DNA of 62,122 nucleotides. Source: Gammaproteobacteria bacterium. GTDB taxonomy: Bacteria > Pseudomonadota > Gammaproteobacteria > GRL18. Made by a program: the position numbers and the translations under genes. Under the pieces are notes generated by a model. The model saw only the letters and a list, made by a program, of their open reading frames with translations, searched no databases and was not told the origin of the DNA. Positions 44,629 to 52,005 of the stretch are shown here, piece after piece. Each line of letters starts with the position of its first letter. Position 1 is the first letter of the stretch. The DNA is taken from assembly GCA_015488755.1 (NCBI GenBank), contig WFNB01000097.1, positions 1-62,122 of the forward strand, given 5' to 3'.

Positions 44629-45207
44629 ATGACACTAGACATATTAGATCAGCAACTCATTGCCTCAATACAGGATGGACTGGAATTTATCAGTAAACCT
44701 TTTGCACGCATTGCCTCCCAATTGGGAATTTCTGAACAAAAAGTGCTCCATCGTCTACAGCAATTAAAGGATAACGGTACCATAAAACGTCTTGGCGTGG
44801 TGGTTAAACATCGGGAGCTGGGTTTTAAAGCCAATGCCATGGTTGTCTGGGATATCCCTGATCATCTTGTGGCTGAGATTGCTCAGCGAATTGCTTCTTT
44901 TGAATGTGTTACCCTATGTTATCAACGGCCTCGTCGTTTACCTGACTGGTCATACAACCTGTTTTCGATGATTCATGGAAAAAATAGAGCGTCTGTATTA
45001 GAACATCTGGACGATCTTATTGAGATATTAGACTTAAAGAATATCAAACATCAGCCTTTATTCAGTACTCGCTGTTTCAAACAGCGTGGGGGTCGTTATG
45101 TGGATCCTGATAAAATCATCACTCACTCTGTTGTACCGCTAAAACTTCCTAACAGAGTTGATACGGATATTCCTTCCCCATTAATCAAAAACAGAGCCTG
45201 CGGTTAA
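44629..45207 (+). CDS. nirL: Siroheme decarboxylase subunit NirL
   Basis: 192 residues, 'CYxRPR' type: LDILDQQLIASIQDGLEFISKPFARIASQLG, LGFKANAMVVWDIPDHLVAEIAQRIASFECVTLCYQRPRRLPDWSYNLFSMIHG, FSTRCFKQRGGRYV. A 25-residue polar C-terminal extension follows. It pairs with a NirD-type subunit in siroheme decarboxylation. It is the first gene after the FNR box and is followed by nirG with a 1-bp gap. L versus H is assigned by order (D-L-G-H) and not by unique residues. Confidence 0.82.
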   Translation: MTLDILDQQLIASIQDGLEFISKPFARIASQLGISEQKVLHRLQQLKDNGTIKRLGVVVKHRELGFKANAMVVWDIPDHLVAEIAQRIASFECVTLCYQRPRRLPDWSYNLFSMIHGKNRASVLEHLDDLIEILDLKNIKHQPLFSTRCFKQRGGRYVDPDKIITHSVVPLKLPNRVDTDIPSPLIKNRACG

Positions 45208-45208
45208 A

Positions 45209-45709
45209 TTGAGTTTGATAAAAAAAGCATCTCAAAAAAATGAAAAACGATCTGATCAGGTCTTCTTAGACGCAACTGATCGTAAAATTATTAATGCACT
45301 TCAGGGTAAGTTTCCAGTTGATGACAGACCCTACCAAATCATTGCACAGCAGCTCGATATAAATGAAGATGAATTACTGCAACGCCTTGATACGTTATTA
45401 AAAAATCGTACACTGACTCGCTTTGGCCCCATGTTTGATATTCAAAAACTCAACGGGCACTTTAGTCTCTGTGCCATTCGAGTGCCTCCTGAACGATTTC
45501 AGGAAGTGACTGAAATTGTTAACGACTTTGCTGAGGTCGCCCATAATTATGAACGTGACCATGAGTTTAATATGTGGTATGTTCTGGCAACAGAATCGTT
45601 AGCACAAATTACAGCCACCAATCAGGCAATTGAAAAAAAGACCGGTTTAAAAGTGTATAATATGCCCAAAATACAAGAATTTTTTGTCGGCCTTCATTTT
45701 CAGGCCTGA
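45209..45709 (+). CDS. nirG: Siroheme decarboxylase subunit NirG
   Basis: 166 residues, starting at TTG. No ATG is available before the conserved core. It is of the NirD type: FLDATDRKIINALQGKFPVDDRPYQIIAQQL, RFGPMFDIQKLNGHF, AEVAHNYERDHEFNMWYVLATES, GLKVYNMPKIQEFFVGLHF. A Lys-rich 15-residue start precedes the winged helix. It is placed after nirL with a 1-bp gap, so translational coupling would explain the weak start. Confidence 0.82.
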   Translation: MSLIKKASQKNEKRSDQVFLDATDRKIINALQGKFPVDDRPYQIIAQQLDINEDELLQRLDTLLKNRTLTRFGPMFDIQKLNGHFSLCAIRVPPERFQEVTEIVNDFAEVAHNYERDHEFNMWYVLATESLAQITATNQAIEKKTGLKVYNMPKIQEFFVGLHFQA

Positions 45710-45745
45710 TGTAATAGCAAATCCCAAATAAAAGATAAGCCCTTT

Positions 45746-46234
45746 ATGGATGATCTTGATAGAAAAATAATCACTGCAACACAAGCGGGTCTCCCATTAG
45801 TCAAAGAGCCTTATCAAGCCATTGCTCAACAACTGAATATAGAGCCTCAATTACTCAAACAACGCATGCAGGCCATGTTGGACAATGGCCAAATACGCCG
45901 TATTGGTGCCGTACCTAACCATTACAAACTCGGCTATAAAGCTAATGCCATGTCTGTTTGGAATGTGCCTGATGATAAAATTTCTGAACTCGGCCAACAA
46001 CTTGGTGCTTTAGACTATGTTAGCCATTGTTATGAACGGCCACGATTTTTACCCGAATGGCCCTATAATCTTTTTGCCATGTTACATGGTAAAAGCAAAG
46101 CAGAAGTTGCCGAAAAAGTACAACGTATCGTCACCTTATTAGGCGAGCATTGTGCCGGATATGAATTACTCTATAGTACCAAAATCCTAAAAAAAACCGG
46201 ACTTCGTCTTAAACCGATAAAAAGCAGCCCATAA
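45746..46234 (+). CDS. nirH: Siroheme decarboxylase subunit NirH
   Basis: 162 residues of the 'CYxRPR' type: DLDRKIITATQAGLPLVKEPYQAIAQQL, IGAVPNHYKLGYKANAMSVWNVPDD, YVSHCYERPRFLPEWPYNLFAMLHGKS, LLYSTKILKKTGLRL. It works with a NirG/NirD-type partner. It overlaps nirJ by one base. The pair with nirL appears to be an old duplication. Confidence 0.83.
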   Translation: MDDLDRKIITATQAGLPLVKEPYQAIAQQLNIEPQLLKQRMQAMLDNGQIRRIGAVPNHYKLGYKANAMSVWNVPDDKISELGQQLGALDYVSHCYERPRFLPEWPYNLFAMLHGKSKAEVAEKVQRIVTLLGEHCAGYELLYSTKILKKTGLRLKPIKSSP

Positions 46235-47379
46235 TGTTTAGAATTTCCCAATACCTTAATGAAGTACTTAAGCCCACCCCATTAGGGAAAAAACGTAATC
46301 CTCTCGGCCCTGTCGTTATCTGGAACCTGATACGGCGTTGCAACCTAACCTGCAAACACTGCTATTCTATTTCGGCAGACACTCACTTTAAAGGTGAATT
46401 ATCCACTAACGAAGTCTTTAGTGTCATGGATGATTTAAAAGCCTTCCATGTACCCGTATTGATCCTCTCTGGAGGTGAACCCTTATTACGCGATGATATT
46501 TTTGATATTTCTCATCGAGCTAAAGATATGGGTTTTTATGTCGGACTATCGACCAATGGCACGCTAATTACCGAAGACAATATCCAGCAAATTGCGGATG
46601 TTAATTACAATTATGTGGGCATCAGTATTGATGGCATTGAAGCCACTCATGATATTTTTCGCCGCAAAGAAGGGGCTTATAAAGAATCCATTAAAGGCAT
46701 TCGACTATGCAAACAACACAATATCAAAGTCGGCCTACGTTTTACCCTAACCCAAGACAATGCCGATGAACTCCCAGCACTGCTGCAATTAATGGAAGAT
46801 GAAGGGGTTGATAAATTCTATTTATCCCATCTTAATTACGCTGGTCGTGGTAATAAAAACAGAGAAGATGATGTCTACCACATCGCCACTCGAAAATCTC
46901 TGGACTTCTTATTTGAGCATTGCATGAAGGAACTCAAACAAGGCATTCAACGAGAATACGTCACAGGCAATAACGATGCCGATGGACTCTATTTATACCA
47001 TTGGGTCAAAGAACATTATCCCGAGCAAGCCGAAGCAACAAAAGCACGATTGGATCAATGGGGGGGAAATTCATCCGGTATGAATATTTCTAATATTGAT
47101 AATCTTGGTAAGGTACACCCCGATACCATGTGGTGGAATTATTCCTTAGGCAATGTCAAAGATCGTCCTTTTTCAGAAATATGGCAAGACACCAGCGACC
47201 CTCTTATGGCCGGTTTAAAACAAAGCCCTCGCCCCGTAGAAGGACGCTGTGCTAAATGCCAATATCTAACCATTTGCAATGGCAATACCCGCGTAAGAGC
47301 TTGGCAAACTACAGATAATTTCTGGGCAGAAGATCCTGCTTGTTATCTTAGTGATAAAGAAATTGGCATTGTTTCTTAA
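46234..47379 (+). CDS. nirJ: Heme d1 radical SAM protein NirJ
   Basis: 381 residues. The radical SAM motif C-x3-C-x2-C reads CNLTCKHCY (~residues 36-44), with LILSGGEPLLRDDI and a TNGT motif after it. The SPASM-like C terminus binds a second 4Fe-4S cluster (GRCAKCQYLTICNGNTRVRA, late Cys in DPACYLS). It replaces the propionates of the tetrapyrrole with oxo groups to make heme d1. It is the last nir gene in the window; nirE, nirN and nirM are not here. Confidence 0.94.
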   Translation: MFRISQYLNEVLKPTPLGKKRNPLGPVVIWNLIRRCNLTCKHCYSISADTHFKGELSTNEVFSVMDDLKAFHVPVLILSGGEPLLRDDIFDISHRAKDMGFYVGLSTNGTLITEDNIQQIADVNYNYVGISIDGIEATHDIFRRKEGAYKESIKGIRLCKQHNIKVGLRFTLTQDNADELPALLQLMEDEGVDKFYLSHLNYAGRGNKNREDDVYHIATRKSLDFLFEHCMKELKQGIQREYVTGNNDADGLYLYHWVKEHYPEQAEATKARLDQWGGNSSGMNISNIDNLGKVHPDTMWWNYSLGNVKDRPFSEIWQDTSDPLMAGLKQSPRPVEGRCAKCQYLTICNGNTRVRAWQTTDNFWAEDPACYLSDKEIGIVS

Positions 47380-47415
47380 GTAGCAACATTCATAGAGTGT
47401 TAGTTCTGCTTATTT

Positions 47416-47445
47416 GCGGGGCTAAAGCCCCAACTCCATCAGAAG
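47416..47445. repeat. Hairpin repeat, copy A
   Basis: GGGGC-TAAA-GCCCC hairpin (core 47418-47431) followed by ACTCCATCAGAAG (47433-47445). The same layout recurs at 51370-51411 with a related hairpin and the identical 13-mer. It lies between convergent nirJ and the anchor-U gene, so it could also end transcription. Confidence 0.75.
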
Positions 47446-47467
47446 TAAAATGCCTGTATCTTTGCAC

Positions 47468-49936
47468 CTAATCATCATCTTCAATGATCCGTTTACTTTC
47501 AATCTCCGTAACGCCCTTGGCAAACTGGGTACCCTCTGGTTGACTAATACGCAAGTAAAAATACTCTGAGGACTCGGCTTTATAATCCCCGATAATGGTC
47601 ACAGGAATGGCGGTGGCTAATTCCCCTGCTCGAATAATTGCCCGACCACTGCTGGCAATATAGTCCTTACCTGCTCGTGCGGTGCCTTCAACCGTCTCAT
47701 AAAAGACTGAGATATCATGGCTGTACTTTTTATTGATTGCTAATAAAAAGTAATTGATATAATTACTATTACTTTCCGTTACTGTGGTATACACCTCACT
47801 AGCTTGCTCAGGGATTTTAGCCAATATCATCAAATTAACCTGCTGGTCAATCACCTTCTTGGCTTCTTCTAAAGAGCTGCTTTGTGCGCTAATCAATGCG
47901 AGTGCCTTGGTAAAGTTTCGGGTCGCCATATCGTTTTGACCGTATTGCTCATAATAATAATGCGCCAAATCAAGTTGGCGTTGTACTAAGCCTTGGTCAT
48001 TACCCGTAGCACTTTCTAAAATTGCCATGGCCAAGGTGGCGATGGTTTGCTCTGCCTGATTTAAGGCATTAAGCCAAGTAGCTTGTTCATCACTCGTAGG
48101 CGTGCGATGAAAGAGTTTTTGGTAAATATCTGCAATAATTTGTGTCTCACTCATACCAGCAAAGCGTTCATTAAAGGCTGGGGTATCGCTAAAGTCTTCT
48201 GCGATTGCGGCAAAGCCACCACCCTGCTCTTGTATAAGACACGCCCAAGTATTGATTTGTGCTGTATGTGCCAATTGTACATAGTTGGCAAGGTAGGCCT
48301 TAATCACTTCCTCAGTTGCTTGTTCTGAGCAGTTATAAGCATATTGTAATTGCTCATTATGGGCATCGCTCAAGGTGTGCACCACAAAGTCCGTTTGATA
48401 GTCTTGACCCGTTTTCTCGGCATAAATCGTAGCCGTTTGACTATAATCATCAATCGCAGAGGCTGGTATCAGCACTTGTATGCTTTGTCCTAAGCCGACA
48501 CTCACAGGCTCACTTTGAAAAGGAGCGCCATCAATGGAAAGCAGGCCATTATCAATACTCAGGGTGGTCATTTGGCGAATACCCCGCAATGGGATGGCCT
48601 TGGAGCTAACCCATTGTTCCGCAGTGGCATCATTATAGCCACTAAAAGTAAAGGCTTCCATTGGCTCATTAAGTGGCTCGCCAATGGCAATGGGGTCGAT
48701 AATAACACCATTTTTACGCCCATCTAAATCAAATAAGCCACCATCCTTTAGGGTCAATTCAAGACATTTAGCACTGCTTTGTTGCCAGAAATCCTGTGGT
48801 ATGAATTGGCGCTTATGCTCATTATCAAATTTATAGAGAAAAAAGCCCTGTGTGGGTAGATTTTGATTAAGGCACAGCTCAACCTTAACTGAGCCACCGA
48901 TGACTGAGGTGCTTTGAAAGGCCAATAAGCCAAATGGAAAGTGTATGCCAGCATCCACATCATCGGGGAGTGTTTCTAAGCTTGCCTGAGATAAGATATT
49001 ATTCTGCACACTTAAGGTCATCGTTACACCGCCATGAGATACGGTTTTCGTGTGAGTAACCGGTGCTGGTGGAGGGGGTGGCGCAGGTGCAGCAAGCGTG
49101 GTACTGCTAAAGGTGTCACTGACCCCACCAATGGTCAATATGGTATTGACGGTGCTAGAATAATTGCCTGCTGAAGTATGGCGTACCTTAATAGTATTGC
49201 CATTGCTAACACTGCTGGCGGTTGTGAGCCATGTACCGCTATTATTGATTTCATATTCACCACCGACAATGCTAATGGCACTATTGCTATTGATGCCATT
49301 GACACTAATGGCATTACTGGTGATCAAACTAGCCAAGGCCACATTGCTTTGGTCACTAAAGGCAAAGGCATCGGGTGTGGTATCCACCAACACCAGCTGA
49401 CGGCTGACTTTATAGGCAGGTATGGTATGATTAAAATGGATCCAACCGATATTTTCCGCCCAAGCATAACCATCAAAATCGCCTGTGGTGGCATTAATAG
49501 TCACTTGTGAATGAGTGGGATTAAAGTTCACCCAGCCGATGTTTTCACCCCAGCCATAGCCGGAGAGGTTACCCGAGCCATCATTATTGACACCATAATT
49601 TGTTGCCAATGAATTAGTATAGCTAAAACTACCACCACCTGTATGCGTACCCAAACGGATCCAACCGATATTTTCCGCCCAGACATAGCCTTCAAGGTGA
49701 TCATCAAAAACAGTAACAGCTTCATGAGTGCTATTAAAATTCAGCCAGCCGGTATTTTCTGACCAAGCGTATTTGTCGGTAGTGGAAATACTGTCGGCAA
49801 AGACAGTTGAGTAAATAAAAAAAGTACCTAATAGTAATAAGAGCAAGGGGAGTTTTTTAGTGCCTAAGAGCTTCTTTTCTAGCTTGCCTTGTGTATCTTG
49901 AGAGCCTGCCATTTGTTTATTCATTTTCATACTCAT
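47468..49936 (-). CDS. Secreted WSENxGW / choice-of-anchor-U / DUF4214 / Calx-beta-like protein
   Basis: 822 residues. A signal peptide (LPLLLLLLGTFFIYSTVFA) precedes four 'YAWSENTGWLNF'-type repeats (50-180), a linker with the Pro run APPPPPAP, and a choice-of-anchor-U-like domain (LELTLKDGGLFDLDG, KNGVIIDPIAIGEP). A DUF4214-like helical segment (IIADIYQKLFHRTPTSDEQATWLNALN) and a C-terminal Calx-beta-like domain (FYETVEGTARAGKDYIASSG, VTIIGDYKAESSEYFYLRI) follow. It is extracellular and probably calcium-dependent. It shares the anchor-type domain with the giant protein at 1-6176. Confidence 0.82.
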   Translation of the reverse strand: MSMKMNKQMAGSQDTQGKLEKKLLGTKKLPLLLLLLGTFFIYSTVFADSISTTDKYAWSENTGWLNFNSTHEAVTVFDDHLEGYVWAENIGWIRLGTHTGGGSFSYTNSLATNYGVNNDGSGNLSGYGWGENIGWVNFNPTHSQVTINATTGDFDGYAWAENIGWIHFNHTIPAYKVSRQLVLVDTTPDAFAFSDQSNVALASLITSNAISVNGINSNSAISIVGGEYEINNSGTWLTTASSVSNGNTIKVRHTSAGNYSSTVNTILTIGGVSDTFSSTTLAAPAPPPPPAPVTHTKTVSHGGVTMTLSVQNNILSQASLETLPDDVDAGIHFPFGLLAFQSTSVIGGSVKVELCLNQNLPTQGFFLYKFDNEHKRQFIPQDFWQQSSAKCLELTLKDGGLFDLDGRKNGVIIDPIAIGEPLNEPMEAFTFSGYNDATAEQWVSSKAIPLRGIRQMTTLSIDNGLLSIDGAPFQSEPVSVGLGQSIQVLIPASAIDDYSQTATIYAEKTGQDYQTDFVVHTLSDAHNEQLQYAYNCSEQATEEVIKAYLANYVQLAHTAQINTWACLIQEQGGGFAAIAEDFSDTPAFNERFAGMSETQIIADIYQKLFHRTPTSDEQATWLNALNQAEQTIATLAMAILESATGNDQGLVQRQLDLAHYYYEQYGQNDMATRNFTKALALISAQSSSLEEAKKVIDQQVNLMILAKIPEQASEVYTTVTESNSNYINYFLLAINKKYSHDISVFYETVEGTARAGKDYIASSGRAIIRAGELATAIPVTIIGDYKAESSEYFYLRISQPEGTQFAKGVTEIESKRIIEDDD

Positions 49937-49996
49937 TAGTTATCTATAATTGTTTTTATTTATACTGTTTTATTGGTGCTTGGTATTGATTCGTTG

Positions 49997-50221
49997 CTAA
50001 TCGTTAGGGGGATGTACTCTGTGCAAGGGGAAGCCCCCTAAAACCACTGGCGCATCGATATCACCGGCCATTTGTAATTTTATTCCCGTAATATCTGAGA
50101 TGATTTTGGCATCTTCATTCATTACTTGCATAAAAGCACCCACTTGCATGAGCAGTAGCGTATCAGATGACTCAAGCTTAAGTTCCTGATAGCGTTGCAT
50201 TAATTTTTTTGATACAACCAT
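49997..50221 (-). CDS. MutS domain-I-like small protein (DGR accessory MSL type)
   Basis: 74 residues from ATG 50221, preceded by AGGAAAAAAG; an upstream-extended frame to 50272 would run through the GC hairpin. LMQRYQELKLESSDTLLLMQ, VGAFMQVMNEDAKIISDITGIKL and VVLGGFPLHRV match the N-terminal mismatch-recognition domain of MutS (Q-Y-x2-K, G-x-F, EDA, GxP-x-H) but nothing else of MutS is present. Small MutS-like proteins of this kind (MSL) are known accessory genes of diversity-generating retroelements. It sits directly after the putative variable region, as expected for that role. Confidence 0.75.
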   Translation of the reverse strand: MVVSKKLMQRYQELKLESSDTLLLMQVGAFMQVMNEDAKIISDITGIKLQMAGDIDAPVVLGGFPLHRVHPPND

Positions 50222-50250
50222 CTTTTTTCCTAATCCTTGCCTAGCGGCAA

Positions 50251-50270
50251 GCAGGGGGGAAACCCCCTGC
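50251..50270. promoter_or_regulatory. 8-bp stem with GAAA tetraloop after the variable region
   Basis: GCAGGGGG (50251-50258), loop GAAA (50259-50262), CCCCCTGC (50263-50270). It lies 49 bp after the stop codon of the DUF1566 gene and 30 bp before the MSL start. A GC-rich hairpin/cruciform of 7-10 bp with a GNRA-type loop near the end of the variable region is the known target-site feature of diversity-generating retroelements. A plain terminator reading is less attractive because no T-run follows. Confidence 0.75.
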
Positions 50271-50318
50271 ACCCCCTAAAGGGTCAAATGCCCCAAATAA
50301 TCAAATGACCAAATAACA

Positions 50319-50460
50319 CTATTGTCCACCTCGTACTGGCCAGACATAATCGTTACCCGTCTTAACGTCGTTGCCGACAACGCCATCGCCGAGGTCCACG
50401 GACCAAGCGTCGCCGGGAAGGCCCACGTAGGTAGTAGAGGACCAGTACCAACTAGACTGC
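50319..50460 (-). other. Putative DGR variable region (VR)
   Basis: The 26 codons at 50349-50426 (reverse strand) have 50 G/C of 78 bases (64% by hand count), in an AT-rich genome. Adenines are scarce (12 of 78), no codon ends in A, and most end in C or T (GGC, CTT, CCC, GAC, TCC, CTC, GTT and so on). This fits a template full of AAC/AAT codons whose A positions were changed at random. Conserved Trp/Tyr framework residues (SSWYWSSTTY, YVWPVRGGQ) flank it. VR borders are approximate because no template repeat is available. Confidence 0.75.
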
Positions 50461-51248
50461 ACCGAAGCAAACGGGTGCCCCGTTGGCAGAGCTGGATTGA
50501 CACGTTGAAAATCAATCAGACTGTGCAATTCTTTAACATTAGGTAAACGCCAGTCACCGGCACTGGAACCATCACTCAGACCACAAGCACCATTGGCTAA
50601 CGTGTTGGCATCGGTTAATGCGGTGGCAAAGTTATGAGTACCAAAACAATTGGCATTTTTTAGCCAGATAAGACCCGTACTATTATCGGTGACGGTACCA
50701 TCAGAATTATCGCTAAATCGGGGGCTGGCATGGGCTATGCCTTTTTTTAAGTCACCATCTTGTCCGGTACCGGCACAGGCAATAACACTACCTGCCGTGT
50801 TATAACAAAGATTTTGGCCGGTTTGGGGGACGGGTGCTGGATTTGCGGTACCAGTATTTAAACCCCAATTGCCACTTTGCAGACTCCAGAAGGTTTTGCC
50901 TGTGACTACATCGCCAGTGGTGGCACCATTGCCATTATCACTTACTGGTGCTTTGCTCATAACCTCATCCAATGTATGACCCGTTGCACCAGGGCCTGCA
51001 CCCGGTTCACTAAAGGTCGTGGTGCGTTTAGTGCCAGTAGCTCCCGTAGCCAAACGATTATAGACGGACTCTAGACTATACATGGCACTACCGCTATTAG
51101 TCACCGCTGCAGGAGAATCCAGACTGCCGGCGAAAACAGAGAGAGGGAGTAAGCTGAACAGTAAAAAAAAGAATAAAGAAAAAGGGCAAGAGGAAAAAAC
51201 CTTACTTAACGGGGTTTGCGTTAGTGTGTATTGCTTGTTGCTTGACAT
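50319..51248 (-). CDS. DUF1566 (C-type-lectin-like) DGR variable protein
   Basis: 309 residues. A signal peptide (CPFSLFFFLLFSLLPLSVFAG) precedes a Thr/Gly-rich segment (45-160) and a DUF1566/Lcl C-terminal domain: FSDNSDGTVTDNSTGLIWLKNANCFG, DWRLPNVKELHSLID, SSWYWSSTTYV, VWPVRGGQ. This fold displays its C-terminal loops as a ligand-binding face and is a common DGR target. RBS AAAGGAG precedes the ATG. The last ~35 codons differ sharply in composition. It is probably exported to the envelope or outside; the ligand is unknown. Followed by the hairpin and MSL gene. Confidence 0.85.
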   Translation of the reverse strand: MSSNKQYTLTQTPLSKVFSSCPFSLFFFLLFSLLPLSVFAGSLDSPAAVTNSGSAMYSLESVYNRLATGATGTKRTTTFSEPGAGPGATGHTLDEVMSKAPVSDNGNGATTGDVVTGKTFWSLQSGNWGLNTGTANPAPVPQTGQNLCYNTAGSVIACAGTGQDGDLKKGIAHASPRFSDNSDGTVTDNSTGLIWLKNANCFGTHNFATALTDANTLANGACGLSDGSSAGDWRLPNVKELHSLIDFQRVNPALPTGHPFASVQSSWYWSSTTYVGLPGDAWSVDLGDGVVGNDVKTGNDYVWPVRGGQ

Positions 51249-51276
51249 TCTGGAGACTCCTTTTTTTGATTGCAGG

Positions 51277-51308
51277 CATTATAACACTACAACATTATAA
51301 CACTACAA
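51277..51308 (-). repeat. 16-bp tandem repeat carrying twin -10 boxes
   Basis: Two perfect copies of CATTATAACACTACAA (plus-strand reading) at 51277-51292 and 51293-51308. On the minus strand each contains TTATAATG with a TATAAT -10 box, 29-45 bp before the DUF1566 start. Copy number could tune expression of the variable protein. Confidence 0.8.
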
Positions 51309-51369
51309 ATTATAGTGATAAATTCTTGTTAGAGCGCTAAGGAAAAAACTTATGGCGCTCACTCGGAAC

Positions 51370-51411
51370 CGGGACTTTAGTCCCGCTCACTTACGGGGAC
51401 TCCATCAGAAG
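51370..51411. repeat. Hairpin repeat, copy B
   Basis: CGGGAC-TTTA-GTCCCG hairpin at 51370-51385 and then ACTCCATCAGAAG at 51399-51411, the 13-mer also seen at 47433-47445. It lies between the DUF1566 promoter and the end of the T2SS operon. Copies A and B bracket the three-gene accessory island. Confidence 0.75.
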
Positions 51412-51424
51412 CAACAATAACTCG

Positions 51425-51997
51425 TTATTGTAAACTTAAGGGTGATGCTTTTTGAGTTTTTAATTGACGAGTAGTGATCACTTTTTTTAAGCGTTTATTT
51501 TTTTGTCTGGGCACTATTCGTGTTCGTTTTACAATACTCATCAGCATTTGTTTATGCTTAGTATCACAAGATATTCCCTTAGTTTGATCCTCATAACATT
51601 GTCCCTTATTAAGCTGAAGATAAAGCATTCTATCCTTAACTTTTACAATTGAATAATCATCATAAAGTGTTGTTTGTCCCGCCTGTTTATCATCTAGCCA
51701 AATAATTTTATCGAGCGTTCGTTGACTATTAATAAAGTACAAGGTATAGCGATGACCAAATCTTGAAATACCCGTTAGATAGAAGCTTGGGGTTTTTCGA
51801 TAAATTGGACGTTTTTTGGGCACTGTGTAGGTGTGTGTCTTTTTTACTGGAGGGGGTTTTACAATTACCTGTCCCCTATTTTGATCAAATAGATCAATAC
51901 CTTCTGCATACACTCCCTCTATCAAAGAAAGGGTTGTAAAAAGTAAGCTAAAGAAGACAATAGACTTTGCTGTGCTTATCATATCATTCAAACTCAA
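51425..51997 (-). CDS. Putative GspC/PilP-like T2SS inner-membrane-linked protein
   Basis: 190 residues. A signal peptide/anchor (IVFFSLLFTTLSLIEGVYA) precedes a Lys/Pro-rich linker (VKPPPVKKT, PKKRP) and a ~60-residue domain FYLTGISRFGHRYTLYFINSQRTLDKIIWLDDKQAGQTTLYDDYSIVKVKDRMLYLQL, whose strand pattern resembles the homology region of GspC and PilP. A Cys pair lies in CYEDQTKGISC, and the C terminus is basic. It closes the gsp operon, 8 bp after gspK. Since gspC is otherwise missing here, it may fill that role; this is inference. Confidence 0.6.
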   Translation of the reverse strand: MSLNDMISTAKSIVFFSLLFTTLSLIEGVYAEGIDLFDQNRGQVIVKPPPVKKTHTYTVPKKRPIYRKTPSFYLTGISRFGHRYTLYFINSQRTLDKIIWLDDKQAGQTTLYDDYSIVKVKDRMLYLQLNKGQCYEDQTKGISCDTKHKQMLMSIVKRTRIVPRQKNKRLKKVITTRQLKTQKASPLSLQ

Positions 51998-52005
51998 ATT
52001 ATTAT

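Noticed and set aside
49997-50221. Broken mutS pseudogene
   Set aside because: Own ribosome site, clean start and stop, and the position right after a DGR-type variable region fit a complete MSL gene better.
50276-50515. 79-codon open frame over the end of the DUF1566 gene
   Set aside because: Same strand but a different frame from the clear DUF1566 domain. It exists because the GC-rich variable region lacks stops.
47416-51411. Reverse transcriptase or template repeat within the island
   Set aside because: No frame shows RT motifs and no second copy of the variable-region sequence was seen in the window.
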